Assembly (NCBI GenBank): GCA_047605265.1
Contig: JASGFY010000008.1
Span: 24,232-88,231, forward strand
Source of the DNA: Solimonas sp047605265
Lineage (GTDB): Bacteria; Pseudomonadota; Gammaproteobacteria; Nevskiales; Nevskiaceae
Direction of reading: 5' to 3'
DNA length: 64,000 bases
Shown one piece after another: positions 41,228-49,637 of the stretch. The position numbers and the translations under genes are program-made. Below the pieces are notes generated by a model. That model searched no databases and was not told the DNA's origin. It saw only the letters and a program-made list of their open reading frames with translations. Position 1 is the stretch's first letter, and every line of letters starts with the position of its first letter.

Positions 41228-42391
41228 TCAGCGTGCCAGCCAGCCTTGCGGATTGATCGCCTCGGCGCCCTTGCGGATCTCGAAATAAACGCCGGACTGC
41301 TCGTAGCCGCCGGTGCTGCCGGCGGTGGCGATGGTCTGTCCGGCGCGCACCGGATCGCCGACCTGCACGGTCGCCGTCTGGCAGTGCCCGTACAGCGTGA
41401 ACCAGCCGTCCTCGTGCTCGACCAGCACGATCAGGCCGTAGCGGTGCATCCAACCGACGTAGACCGCGCGGCCGCGCGCCACGGCGCGCACGGCGCTACC
41501 CTCGTCGGCGGCGATCCAGTGGCCGCTCCAGGTCAGGCGGCCGCCGCCGGCCTTGTCCTCGCCGTAGCGCGCGATCAGCGCGCCGCGCGCCGGCCACGGC
41601 AGCTTGCCCTTCAGCGAGGCGAACGGCTTGTCGCTCGGCGAGACGTCCGGCGGCAGATCGGCGAGTGTCTTCTTCAGCGACTCGATCAGCTGGCGGATGC
41701 TGCGCTCGTCTTCCTTGAGCTGCGCGAGATTGTCCTCCTCGCTCGATAGCCGCGCCTTGAGCCGGTCGAGCATCGCGGCGCGCTCGGCGCGCGTGCTCTG
41801 TAGATCGGCAAGCGTCTCCTCCTGCTCCTGACGCAGCTGCTCGATCTGCGCACGCTCCTGCTGCAGGCGGTCGGCGAGCCGGTCGAGCTCTTCGGCGCGC
41901 GCGCGGATCGCGTCGATCACCTTGAGCTGGGCGCGCTGCAGGTAGTCGTAGTAGGTCAGCATGCGGCCGACGCTCTGCACGTCGTCGATGTTGAGCAGCA
42001 GCTGCGTCTCGCCGGAGCGGCCCATCACGTAGGCGGCGCGGATCTGGCGCGCCAGCTCGTCGCGACGCGCGCCGAGGGCGCGCGCCGCCTCCTGCTGCTC
42101 GGCCTGGGTCTCGCGGACCTTGCGCTGCTGCGCGTCGAGCTGGCCGCGCAGGGCACGCAGGCTCTCGCTGGCTTCGGCGATCCGGCGCTCGACCTTCTGC
42201 ATCTCGCGCGCCACCGCGTCGCGCTCGCTCTGGTCATCCTCGACCTTTTTTTGCAGGGCGGCGATGCGCTCGCGCACCTCGCCGAGCGCCCGCTGGTTCC
42301 GGCTGATGCTGTCGTCGGCCGCGCCGGCGGTAGCGGACGCGAGAACGGCTGCGACGAGCAGCAGAGCGGGCGGGGCGGGGCGGCGGAACAT
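41228..42391 (-). CDS. envC: Murein hydrolase activator EnvC (degenerate LytM)
   Basis: EnvC sits in the periplasm at the septum and activates amidases that split daughter-cell walls. The 387-residue protein has a signal peptide ending ATAGAADD, a long coiled coil (about 30-255, heptads rich in Gln, Glu, Arg) and a C-terminal LytM-like domain (about 270-385). The active-site metal ligands of true M23 endopeptidases are missing: WSGHWIAADEGS lacks the H-x(n)-D pattern, and LYGHCQTATVQVG has only a partial HxH, as in the activator EnvC rather than an enzyme. The final NPQGWLAR matches E. coli EnvC. ctpA lies just downstream. Confidence 0.93.
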   Translation of the reverse strand: MFRRPAPPALLLVAAVLASATAGAADDSISRNQRALGEVRERIAALQKKVEDDQSERDAVAREMQKVERRIAEASESLRALRGQLDAQQRKVRETQAEQQEAARALGARRDELARQIRAAYVMGRSGETQLLLNIDDVQSVGRMLTYYDYLQRAQLKVIDAIRARAEELDRLADRLQQERAQIEQLRQEQEETLADLQSTRAERAAMLDRLKARLSSEEDNLAQLKEDERSIRQLIESLKKTLADLPPDVSPSDKPFASLKGKLPWPARGALIARYGEDKAGGGRLTWSGHWIAADEGSAVRAVARGRAVYVGWMHRYGLIVLVEHEDGWFTLYGHCQTATVQVGDPVRAGQTIATAGSTGGYEQSGVYFEIRKGAEAINPQGWLAR

Positions 42392-42469
42392 GCGATAATG
42401 CTAGCCGGTTTGCGGCGCCGTCAGCGCGCTGCCCTTCCCGCCCAGACTTTCGCGCAGGTTCCCCGCCCG

Positions 42470-42895
42470 ATGGCCCAGTTTCTCGAATTCTTCCATGCCC
42501 ACGTCTGGCTGTTCGTGGCGTTCGGCGTGGTGCTCGCCGCGCTGATCGCCAACGAAGCGCACGGCAGCCTGACCGGCGGCAAGCGTCTGTCGGCGCCCGA
42601 AGCGGTGCGCCTGATCAATGACCGCGATCCGCTGATCGTCGACATCCGCCCGCTGGCCGACTACAAGCGCGGTCATCTGCTGGGCGCCTTCCATGCCCCG
42701 GCCAACAAGTTCGACGAATGCCTCGGCCAGCTTGCCAGGGACAAGGCACGGCCCGTGCTGGTCTATTGCGCGCTCGGCGCGAACAGCGGCGCGATCGTCG
42801 ACAAGCTGCGCAGGAACGGCTTCGCCGAGGTCTATCCTTTGCGTGGCGGCGTCAACGCCTGGTCGATGGCGAACCTGCCGCTGACGACGAAATGA
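42470..42895 (+). CDS. yibN: Membrane-anchored rhodanese-like protein YibN
   Basis: A 141-residue protein with an N-terminal membrane segment (about residues 8-27) and a rhodanese domain (about 40-140): LSAPEAVRLINDRDPLIVDI with R-P-L-A-D-Y-K-R-G-H, then the active-site loop VYCALGAN with Cys100, and LRGGVNAWSMANLPL. Members transfer sulfane sulfur or act near the membrane with Sec components. It starts the run yibN-grxC-secB-gpsA that E. coli shares, so co-expression is likely. It is divergent from envC with about 78 bases between. A TAATGCT hexamer just after the envC start could be its -10. Confidence 0.9.
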   Translation: MAQFLEFFHAHVWLFVAFGVVLAALIANEAHGSLTGGKRLSAPEAVRLINDRDPLIVDIRPLADYKRGHLLGAFHAPANKFDECLGQLARDKARPVLVYCALGANSGAIVDKLRRNGFAEVYPLRGGVNAWSMANLPLTTK

Positions 42896-42909
42896 GATGA
42901 GGTGAGGCG

Positions 42910-43164
42910 GTGAAGAAGGCCTTGATGTACAGCACGCGGGTCTGTCCATACTGCGTGATGGCCAAGCGGCTGCTGCAGGCCAAGGGCGTGGCGATCGACG
43001 AGATCCGCGTCGACGAGGATGCCGCGCGGCGCGAGGAAATGATGCGCATCACCGGCCGCCGCACCGTGCCGCAGATCTTCATCGGCAGCGTGCATGTGGG
43101 AGGGAGCGACGACTTGCATGCGCTCGACCGTGCCGGCAAGCTCGACGCCCTGTTGCAAGACTGA
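42910..43164 (+). CDS. grxC: Glutaredoxin 3
   Basis: An 84-residue glutaredoxin, the usual length for GrxC. It has the active-site CPYC (Cys12, Cys15), the cis-Pro loop TVPQIFI, and the GSH-binding GGSDDLHAL. It reduces disulfides and glutathione mixed disulfides with glutathione. The GTG start has a G-rich site (TGAGGTGAGG). It lies 14 bases after yibN and 24 bases before secB, in the conserved yibN-grxC-secB order. Confidence 0.95.
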   Translation: MKKALMYSTRVCPYCVMAKRLLQAKGVAIDEIRVDEDAARREEMMRITGRRTVPQIFIGSVHVGGSDDLHALDRAGKLDALLQD

Positions 43165-43188
43165 CCTAACCGACTTCCCTACGACATC

Positions 43189-43707
43189 ATGACTGACATC
43201 GCCACCCCTGAAGCGCCGGCCGCCGGCACCGACAACGCCGCCGCCCAGCGCCAGGTCCTGCTGCAGAAGATCTACGTCAAGGACGCCTCGCTCGAAGTGC
43301 CGCTGGCGCCGCAGGTCTTCACCCGCCAGTGGCAGCCGCAGCTCGACGTGCAGGTCAATACCGAGGCCAGGCCGCTCGAGGGCGATGCGCTGCAGGTCGT
43401 GCTGTCGGTGACCGTGACCGCCAAGCTCGGCGAAGACATCGCCTTCCTCGTCGAGGCCCAGCAGGCCGGCATCTTCACGGTGCGCGGCTTCACGCAGCCG
43501 GAAGAGAAGGCCGCGGTCGCTGCCGCCTACTGTCCGAACCTGCTGTTCCCGTTCGCGCGCGAGACGATCGCCGATCTCGTGCAGCGCGCCGGCTTCCCGC
43601 AGTTGCTGCTGCAGCCGATCAACTTCGACGCCCTGTACCTCGAGCATCTGCAGCGCGCCCGCACGCAGGCCGCCAACGGCATGCCGGCCGGCACCGCCGT
43701 CAACTGA
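43189..43707 (+). CDS. secB: Protein-export chaperone SecB
   Basis: SecB binds unfolded precursors and delivers them to SecA. The 172-residue sequence has a longer Ala/Pro-rich N-terminus (about 20 residues) before the core, then LLQKIYVKDASLEVPLAPQV, VTAKLGEDIAFLVEAQQAGIF and the conserved CPNLLFPFARETIADLVQRA followed by GFPQLLLQPINFDALY. The C-terminal ARTQAANGMPAGTAVN is longer than in E. coli. It follows grxC and precedes gpsA, the standard gammaproteobacterial order; a hairpin (43720-43740) separates it from gpsA. Confidence 0.96.
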   Translation: MTDIATPEAPAAGTDNAAAQRQVLLQKIYVKDASLEVPLAPQVFTRQWQPQLDVQVNTEARPLEGDALQVVLSVTVTAKLGEDIAFLVEAQQAGIFTVRGFTQPEEKAAVAAAYCPNLLFPFARETIADLVQRAGFPQLLLQPINFDALYLEHLQRARTQAANGMPAGTAVN

Positions 43708-43719
43708 GGCGCGAAGGAT

Positions 43720-43740
43720 CCGCGGCCGCACTGGCCGCGG
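43720..43740 (+). terminator. Hairpin after secB
   Basis: CCGCGGCC, the loop GCACT and GGCCGCGG form a perfect 8-bp GC stem 12 bases after the secB stop. No T tract follows, so it may attenuate or stabilise rather than terminate. The 140-bp gap to gpsA otherwise lacks clear features. Confidence 0.4.
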
Positions 43741-43848
43741 GTCGCCCTTGATGCCCGCGTCGCTCCGCGTTCGCGGTACGCTGCGCGTGGCGCCGGATGC
43801 GGGCGTCGCCGGTCATGGACGGCCGGGATGACGGGGAGGCAAGACGCA

Positions 43849-44871
43849 ATGACCCATGCAGTCGCGGTGCTCGGCGCCGGCTCGTTCGGCACCGCCTTGG
43901 CGATTCAGCTCGCGCGCCGCGGCACGCGCACACTGCTGTGGGGGCGCGATGCCGACAAGCTCGCGGCGATGCAGGCGGCGCGCGAAAACGCGCAATATCT
44001 GCCCGGCTGCCCGTTTCCGGCCAAGCTCCATGCCGGCGCGGATCTGCAAGCGGTGGTGCGCGAGGCGGACGAGATCCTGATCGCAACGCCGTCGCACGTG
44101 CTGCGCACGACGCTCGAGCGGATCAAGCCCCTGCTGCGCAAGGGGCAAGGCCTGGTCGCGGCGTGCAAGGGGCTCGAGCCGCAGAGCGGCAAGCTCGTCC
44201 ACGAAGTGATCGACGAGGTCTGTGCGCTCGGCCATCCGTACGCCGTGCTGTCCGGTCCGACCTTCGCCAGGGAACTCGGCATCGGCTTGCCGACGGCGGT
44301 GACGATCGCTTCGCACGACGAGGCTTTCGCCGAGCGTTTCGCGCGCCTGCTGCACGGCGACGGCTTCCGCGCGTACTGGACGGCCGATCTGGTCGGCGTC
44401 GAGGTCGGCGGCACAGCGAAGAACGTGATGGCGATCGGCGTCGGCATCGCCGACGGCCTGTCGCTCGGCGCCAACACGCGCGCCGCGCTGATCACGCGCG
44501 GCCTTGGCGAGATCATGCGCCTCGCCGTCGCCATGGGCGGCAAGGCCGAGACGCTGATGGGCCTCGCCGGCATGGGCGACCTCGTGCTGACCTGCACCGA
44601 CAACCAGTCGCGCAACCGCCGCATGGGCCTGCTGCTCGCGCAGGGCCGGAGCGTCAAGGACGCGATCGCCGAAATCCAGCAGGTCGTCGAGGGCGTCAAG
44701 GCCGCGCCCGAGGTGCTGCGCCTGGCGCAGCGCTACGACGTCGACATGCCGATCACCGCCGCCGTCAGCGGCGTGCTCGAAGGCCGGCTGTCGGCCGTCG
44801 AGGCCGTGCGCATGCTGGCGACGCGGCCGGCCAAGGCCGAGTCGAAGGCGCAGATTTCGCCGTTGCCCTGA
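43849..44871 (+). CDS. gpsA: Glycerol-3-phosphate dehydrogenase [NAD(P)+]
   Basis: GpsA reduces dihydroxyacetone phosphate to sn-glycerol-3-phosphate for phospholipid synthesis. The 340-residue protein begins with the Rossmann motif VAVLGAGSFGTALAIQLARR, then shows VAACKGLEPQSGKLV, LSGPTFARELGIGLPTAV, the catalytic Lys region VGGTAKNVMAIGVGIADGL and GLAGMGDLVLTCTDNQSRNR. ATG 43849 is chosen because GGGGAGG precedes it at nine bases; an in-frame start seven codons earlier is less well placed. It is convergent with trmL (13 bases apart). Confidence 0.96.
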   Translation: MTHAVAVLGAGSFGTALAIQLARRGTRTLLWGRDADKLAAMQAARENAQYLPGCPFPAKLHAGADLQAVVREADEILIATPSHVLRTTLERIKPLLRKGQGLVAACKGLEPQSGKLVHEVIDEVCALGHPYAVLSGPTFARELGIGLPTAVTIASHDEAFAERFARLLHGDGFRAYWTADLVGVEVGGTAKNVMAIGVGIADGLSLGANTRAALITRGLGEIMRLAVAMGGKAETLMGLAGMGDLVLTCTDNQSRNRRMGLLLAQGRSVKDAIAEIQQVVEGVKAAPEVLRLAQRYDVDMPITAAVSGVLEGRLSAVEAVRMLATRPAKAESKAQISPLP

Positions 44872-44884
44872 CGGTCCCGCCGGC

Positions 44885-45340
44885 TCAGGCGTAGTCGCGC
44901 TGCCGCCACGCCTCGTAGACCGCGACCGCGACGGCGTTCGACAGGTTGAGGCTGCGGTTGCCCGGCCGCATCGGCAGACGCAGCCACTGCCCCTCGGGAA
45001 TGCCGCCGAGCACGGCTTGCGGCAGGCCGCGCGATTCGGGGCCGAACAGCAGGATGTCGCCGTCGCGGTAGCCGCAGCGGTCGTAGCGTTGCGTGCCGTG
45101 GGTGGTGAAGGCGAGCCAGCGCGCCTGCGGTTTGACGGCGCGGAGCGCTTCGAGCGATTCGTGCTGCTCGACGCGCGCGCATTCGTGATAGTCGAGTCCG
45201 GCGCGGCGCAGCGAGGCGTCATCCATGCGAAAGCCGAGCGGATGGATCAGGTGCAGGCGCGCGCCGGCATTCGCGCACAGGCGGATGACGTTGCCGGTGT
45301 TCGGCGGGATTTCCGGCTGGTATAGCGCGACTTCGATCAT
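44885..45340 (-). CDS. trmL: tRNA (cytidine/uridine-2'-O)-methyltransferase TrmL
   Basis: TrmL methylates the wobble ribose of two leucine tRNAs using SAM. The 151-residue SPOUT protein matches the family: MIEVALYQPEIPPNTGNVIR, CANAGARLHLIHPLGF, LLFGPESRGLP and the trefoil-knot signature LRLPMRPGNRSLNLSNAVAV. The usual short C-terminus follows. It ends 13 bases from gpsA and is preceded on the same strand by the DUF2007 gene, with 12 bases between. Confidence 0.94.
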   Translation of the reverse strand: MIEVALYQPEIPPNTGNVIRLCANAGARLHLIHPLGFRMDDASLRRAGLDYHECARVEQHESLEALRAVKPQARWLAFTTHGTQRYDRCGYRDGDILLFGPESRGLPQAVLGGIPEGQWLRLPMRPGNRSLNLSNAVAVAVYEAWRQRDYA

Positions 45341-45352
45341 CGATGGTGGCGT

Positions 45353-45661
45353 TCAGGCCGGCGGCCGCTCGCGGCCGCACGACCAGCCAAAGTCGAAATG
45401 GTTCGGCGAGCGCTCGCCGCAGGCGCAGGGCCACGATGCCTGGGCATGGCGGCGGTGCTCATAGCGGCGCAGCAATTCGCGCGCCGGTTCAAGCAGGCTG
45501 GCGTCGTCGAGCACGAGGCGCGGCCAGGCGTCGGCGGGCAGCTCGCCGCGCGCGCTCCATAGCGCCGTGCCGAGCACCTGCACGGTGATGCCGTGCGCGG
45601 CGAGATAGCTGCGCAGGATTTCGGCTTCGAGCGGATCGGCGGCGGCATAGACGGTGTGCAC
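45353..45661 (-). CDS. DUF2007-type small protein with C-terminal Cys motif
   Basis: A 102-residue protein starting GTG and reading VHTVYAAADPLEAEILRSYL, then AAHGITVQVLGTALWSARG, the pattern of the DUF2007 signal-transducing domain, where a ferredoxin-like fold has the V-Y-x-A-x-D-x-x-E-A-x-x-x-x-x-L-x-x-x-G-I core. A C-terminal extension has WPCACGERSPNHFDFGWSCG, whose Cys residues could bind metal. The start is unusual: TACAAT lies eight bases before the GTG with no ribosome site, so it may be translated from a leaderless mRNA. It lies just upstream of trmL. Function unknown. Confidence 0.6.
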   Translation of the reverse strand: MHTVYAAADPLEAEILRSYLAAHGITVQVLGTALWSARGELPADAWPRLVLDDASLLEPARELLRRYEHRRHAQASWPCACGERSPNHFDFGWSCGRERPPA

Positions 45662-45784
45662 GTGCAGGAATTGTATGGACTTCGCGCCGCGCCGCGCGAT
45701 CTGGCGCACGCGTTGACAGTCCGTCGCGCCGCGGCCTACGCTGCCGATCCACATGCGTTTTCGCGCTCGCTGCTGGGGGATTCC

Positions 45785-46078
45785 ATGTCGCGCATCCGTT
45801 CGTACGCCGCCGCCGCCGTGATCGCGCTTTGCATGGGCAGCGCGCAGGCGCAGGTTACCGAGGACGTCGATACCTCGCCGTCCGGCGCCGCGATGGTGGC
45901 CGACCTGCTGGTCGTGCGCCCGCTGGGACTGGTCGCGACCGTGTTCGGCGTCGGGCTGTTCGTGCTGCAGCTGCCGCTGTCGCTGATCCAGGGCGAGCTG
46001 CCGAACGAGCCGGCCCGCAGGCTCGTTGTCGAGCCGGCGCAGTTCACGTTCACCCGTCCGCTCGGCGAGATGGAATGA
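45785..46078 (+). CDS. Small exported membrane protein, unknown function
   Basis: A 97-residue protein with a signal peptide (RSYAAAAVIALCMGSAQA) and one further hydrophobic stretch (VRPLGLVATVFGVGLFVLQL, about residues 44-63), followed by a short tail with RRLVVEPAQFTFTRPLGEM. That closing pattern (V-V-E-P-A-x-F-T-F-T-R-P-L-G) recurs in short conserved hypothetical proteins of gammaproteobacteria, so the gene is probably real. The role is unknown; it may be an inner-membrane accessory. It is convergent with the M16 peptidase gene across a bidirectional terminator. Confidence 0.7.
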   Translation: MSRIRSYAAAAVIALCMGSAQAQVTEDVDTSPSGAAMVADLLVVRPLGLVATVFGVGLFVLQLPLSLIQGELPNEPARRLVVEPAQFTFTRPLGEME

Positions 46079-46130
46079 GTTGATCCTGCGCCGGCCCGCC
46101 ACGCGGCGGCCGGCGCAGCGAGGCTGCCCA

Positions 46131-46162
46131 GGAAAACGCCGACGCGCGCGCCGGCGTTTTCC
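46131..46162. terminator. Bidirectional terminator between convergent genes
   Basis: GGAAAACGCCG and CGGCGTTTTCC form a perfect 11-bp stem around a 10-base GC loop. The A and T tracts inside the arms allow termination on both strands, and it lies between the small membrane protein gene and the M16 gene, which face each other. Confidence 0.7.
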
Positions 46163-46202
46163 GTTCAACGGCCCGCGAAGCCCCGCATTTCCCCGGCGAT
46201 GC

Positions 46203-49001
46203 TCAGCGCAGCTTCTGTCCGTCGGCGTCGAGCACGCTGATGTCGTGGATGCTGAGGCTCGGGGCGAGCTTGCGCACCGGGCCTTCGATCCTGGCGACGT
46301 CGCCGATGACGATCCAGGTCAGCGCGTCCGGACGCACGAGGCGCCGCGTCGCCGCGTTGACCGCATTCGGCCCCAGCGCGTCGAGCTTGGCGACCACGTT
46401 GTTCCAGTAATCGTCCGGCAACCCGTAGGTCAGCGTCGTGGTGTATGAGCCGGCGACGTCGGAAGCGGTCTCGTTGTCGCCGGGCAGCGACAGCGCGACG
46501 CTGTCGCGCGCGAAGTCGAGTTCCTGCGCGGTCAGCGGCTGCCGGCCGATCGCGGCCGCCAGTTCCTTGTGCATTTCACCGATCGATTCGACGGTCTTGT
46601 CGGCCTGCACCGGCGCGTACGCGAAGAACGGGCGCTGCGCCTTGGCGCCGCCGATCGCCGCGAAGGCGCCGTAGCTCCAGTGCTTGTCCTCGCGCAGGTT
46701 CAGGTTGAGCCGCGAGACGAAGTTGCCGCCGAGCACGGTCGTCACCATCTGCAGCGCGAGATCGTCCGGGTCCGACTTCGGCGGCGCCAGTTCGGCGGCC
46801 ATGATCAGCGTCTGCTCGGCGCCGGTCTTGTTGACCAGCACCAGGCGCGGCTGGTCCGGGGTGGCGACCGTGGCGAGATTCTTGTGCGGCAGGGGCTCGG
46901 CCGGCGCCCGCCATTGACCGAACTGCGCTTCGAGCAGCGGCCGTATCTCGGCGAGCGTGGTGTCGCCGACGATCAGCAGTGTCGCGTTGTCCGGGCGCAG
47001 CCAGCGCCGATAAAACGCGCGCAGGTCCGATACCCGCATCGCCGCGACGCTGGCCTCGGTGCCGGAGCCGGAGACGGGATTGGCGTAGGCGTGGTCGGCC
47101 CCGTACAGAAGCCTGGTGTAGATCCGCCGGGCGAGGCCGAAGGCCTGCGCCTTCTCCTGCTGGATCGCGGCGAGCTGCAGCTTCTTGAGGCGCTCGAGCT
47201 CCTGGTCGGGGAAGGTCGGGCGCAGCACGACGTCGGCGTACAGCGCGAGGCTGGGCTGCAGCTTGGCCTTCAGCGCATTGAGCTTGACGAACGAGGTGTC
47301 GAGCGTCGAGCCGGTGCCGATCAGCGCGCCCAGCTTTTCGCTGGCGGCCGCCAGCGACAGCGCGTCGTACGGTCCGGCGCCTTCGTCGAGCATGTCGAAG
47401 GTCAGGCGCGCGGTGCCCGGCGCGGCGCCGGCGTCGGCGGCGTAGCCGGCGTCGGCGAGCAGGCTGAACTGCACGACCGGCGCGTCATGGCGCTCGGCGA
47501 GCGCGATTTTCAGGCCGTTCGACAGCGTCGCGTGCTGCAGCGGCGGCAGCTTCAGCGCCGGCGGTTCGCCGAGCGCCGGCAGCTGGCTGCGGTCGGCACC
47601 GGTGGCGGCCGTCGTGTAGTCGGGGAAGGGCTGCACGTCGAGCTTGAAGACGCCGTCCGCCAGCCAGCGCTGCGCGACGGCGCGCACGGTGTCCGGCGTC
47701 GCCTTCTTCACTTCGTCGAGTTCGGCCGTGTAGCGCTCCGGCGTGCCGCAGTAGACCTGGTACTGCGCGAGCTGTGCCGACTTGCCGCCGAAGCCGTCGA
47801 TGCGTTCGAGGCCGCGGATCGCCGAGGCGAACAACGAGGTTTTGACGCGCGCCAGCTCTTCGGCGGTCGGGCCTTCGCGCAGGAAGCGGCGCACTTCCTC
47901 GTCGACTGCGCGCTCGACGGCGGCGCTGTCGCCGCCGGGCCTGACCGTCGTATCGATCGTGAACTGCGAGCCGATCTCGAACGGGCCGATGCCGACGCTG
48001 ACGCTGGTGGCGCTCTGGTCCTGGTAGACGAGCCGCTTGTAGAGGCGGCTGTTCTTGCCGTCGCCGAGCACCGACGCGGCCAGCGACAGCAGGTTGGCGT
48101 CCGGATCGCAGAAGCCGGGGACGTTCCAGACTTGATAGAGCCGCGCCTGCGGCACGCGGTCCTGCATCGACGCGCGCTTCTCGCCCTGCATCTTGGCGAC
48201 CCACGGGCCCTGATGCCGCAGCGGCGGTCCGGACGGAATGTCGCCGAAGTAGTGTTCGACCTTCTGCAGGATCCGGGCCGGGTCGACGTCGCCGGCGATC
48301 ACCAGCGTGGCGTTGGCGGCGCCGTAGTGCTCCTGGAACCAGGCCTTGACGTCTTCGAGCCTGGCAGCATTGAGGTCCGCCTCGGAGCCGATCGTCGTCC
48401 ACGAATACGGATGGCCGGCCGGGTAGGTGGAAGCGGCGAGGAAATCGTCGACCTTGCCGTAGGGCTCGTTCTCGTCCTGGCGCTTTTCGTTGAGGACGAC
48501 GCCGCGCTGCTCGTCGAGCCGGGCCTGGTCGATCGCGCCGACGAGGTGGCCCATGCGGTCGGATTCCAGCCACAGCGTGCGGTCGAGCGCGCTGGTCGGC
48601 ACGTTCTCGAAATAGTTCGTGCGGTCGTACCAGGTGGTGCCGTTCATCTTCGTCGCGCCGGCCGGTTCGAGCGGGCGGAAGAACTCGTCGTTGTAGTGCT
48701 CCGAGCCGTTGAACATCAGGTGTTCGAACAGATGCGCGAAGCCGTGCAGGCCGGCCGGCTCGTCCTTGCTGCCGACGTGATACCAGACGTTGACGGCGAC
48801 GATCGGCGCCTTGTGATCCTCGTGGATGATCAGCGTCAGCCCGTTCGGCAGAATATGGCGCTCGTACGGAATGCGGATGTCGGGGAACTCGTTCGCGCCC
48901 GCGTCGGTGGGGGCTTTCGCGGGTTTCGCGGCGGCGGCCGCCGCGAACGAGACGGCGGCCAGGCAGGCGGCCGCGACAAGACGTTTCATAGAAGAGTCCA
49001 T
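46203..49001 (-). CDS. Periplasmic M16 zinc peptidase, two tandem modules
   Basis: A 932-residue exported protease with two M16 halves. A signal peptide (KRLVAAACLAAVSFAAAAAA) leads to the catalytic N-terminal half, which has the inverted zinc motif HLFEH (His90-His94) in HGFAHLFEHLMFNGSEHY and the downstream Glu in LNEKRQDENEPYG. The second half (from about residue 490, LSNGLKIALAERHDAPVV) lacks the zinc motif, as usual for the inactive partner domain in the single-chain form. The protein probably degrades small envelope peptides. Start ATG 49001 is the first of two; ATG 48989 (MKRLV) gives a cleaner signal peptide and may be the true one. Only 20 bases separate it from divergent ampD. Confidence 0.88.
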   Translation of the reverse strand: MDSSMKRLVAAACLAAVSFAAAAAAKPAKAPTDAGANEFPDIRIPYERHILPNGLTLIIHEDHKAPIVAVNVWYHVGSKDEPAGLHGFAHLFEHLMFNGSEHYNDEFFRPLEPAGATKMNGTTWYDRTNYFENVPTSALDRTLWLESDRMGHLVGAIDQARLDEQRGVVLNEKRQDENEPYGKVDDFLAASTYPAGHPYSWTTIGSEADLNAARLEDVKAWFQEHYGAANATLVIAGDVDPARILQKVEHYFGDIPSGPPLRHQGPWVAKMQGEKRASMQDRVPQARLYQVWNVPGFCDPDANLLSLAASVLGDGKNSRLYKRLVYQDQSATSVSVGIGPFEIGSQFTIDTTVRPGGDSAAVERAVDEEVRRFLREGPTAEELARVKTSLFASAIRGLERIDGFGGKSAQLAQYQVYCGTPERYTAELDEVKKATPDTVRAVAQRWLADGVFKLDVQPFPDYTTAATGADRSQLPALGEPPALKLPPLQHATLSNGLKIALAERHDAPVVQFSLLADAGYAADAGAAPGTARLTFDMLDEGAGPYDALSLAAASEKLGALIGTGSTLDTSFVKLNALKAKLQPSLALYADVVLRPTFPDQELERLKKLQLAAIQQEKAQAFGLARRIYTRLLYGADHAYANPVSGSGTEASVAAMRVSDLRAFYRRWLRPDNATLLIVGDTTLAEIRPLLEAQFGQWRAPAEPLPHKNLATVATPDQPRLVLVNKTGAEQTLIMAAELAPPKSDPDDLALQMVTTVLGGNFVSRLNLNLREDKHWSYGAFAAIGGAKAQRPFFAYAPVQADKTVESIGEMHKELAAAIGRQPLTAQELDFARDSVALSLPGDNETASDVAGSYTTTLTYGLPDDYWNNVVAKLDALGPNAVNAATRRLVRPDALTWIVIGDVARIEGPVRKLAPSLSIHDISVLDADGQKLR

Positions 49002-49021
49002 GCAGCGATGGGTAAGAGCGG

Positions 49022-49633
49022 ATGATCGGACAGACGCGCGGGCGGCGCAAAGGTTCCCGCAAAAGTTCCCTGCGGCCGACGGTGACGGCCGGCGGCTGGC
49101 TGGCCGGCGCGCGCATCTGCCCGTCGCCGAACTGCGACGCGCGGCCCGACGCCGGCGACATCAGCCTGCTGGTGATCCACAACATCTCGCTGCCGCCCGG
49201 CCGCTTCGGCGGCCCGCACATCGATGCGCTGTTCACCAACGCGCTCGACCCGGCGGCGCATCCGTATTTCGCGACGGTCCACGCGCTGCGCGTGTCCGCG
49301 CACCTGCTGATCGCACGCGACGGCCGCGTCACGCAGTATGTGCCGTTCACGGCGCGCGCCTGGCATGCCGGCTTGTCCCGCTACGAAGGCCGCGAACGCT
49401 GTAATGATTTCTCGATCGGCATCGAACTCGAAGGCACGGACGACAAGCCCTTTACCGCCAGGCAGTACGCGAAGCTGATCGCCGTGACGAAGGCGCTGCT
49501 CGCGACCTATCCGCGGATGAACGCCGCGCGCATCGCCGGCCATTCCGACATCGCGCCGGGCCGCAAGACCGATCCGGGGCCGCATTTCGACTGGGCGCGC
49601 TATCGCGCCGCACTCGCCGCTCCGTCACACTGA
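49022..49633 (+). CDS. ampD: 1,6-anhydro-N-acetylmuramyl-L-alanine amidase AmpD
   Basis: AmpD cleaves recycled anhydro-muropeptides in the cytoplasm and, in many gammaproteobacteria, limits beta-lactamase induction. The 203-residue zinc amidase has ligands His53 (LLVIHNISLPPG), His174 and Asp184 (GHSDIAPGRKTDPGPHFDW), plus the conserved VSAHLLIARDGRV and WHAGLSRYEGRERCNDFSIG. No signal peptide is present. ampE follows four bases later. Divergent from the M16 gene with a very short shared region; promoter elements are not clear. Confidence 0.94.
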   Translation: MIGQTRGRRKGSRKSSLRPTVTAGGWLAGARICPSPNCDARPDAGDISLLVIHNISLPPGRFGGPHIDALFTNALDPAAHPYFATVHALRVSAHLLIARDGRVTQYVPFTARAWHAGLSRYEGRERCNDFSIGIELEGTDDKPFTARQYAKLIAVTKALLATYPRMNAARIAGHSDIAPGRKTDPGPHFDWARYRAALAAPSH

Positions 49634-49637
49634 GCGC

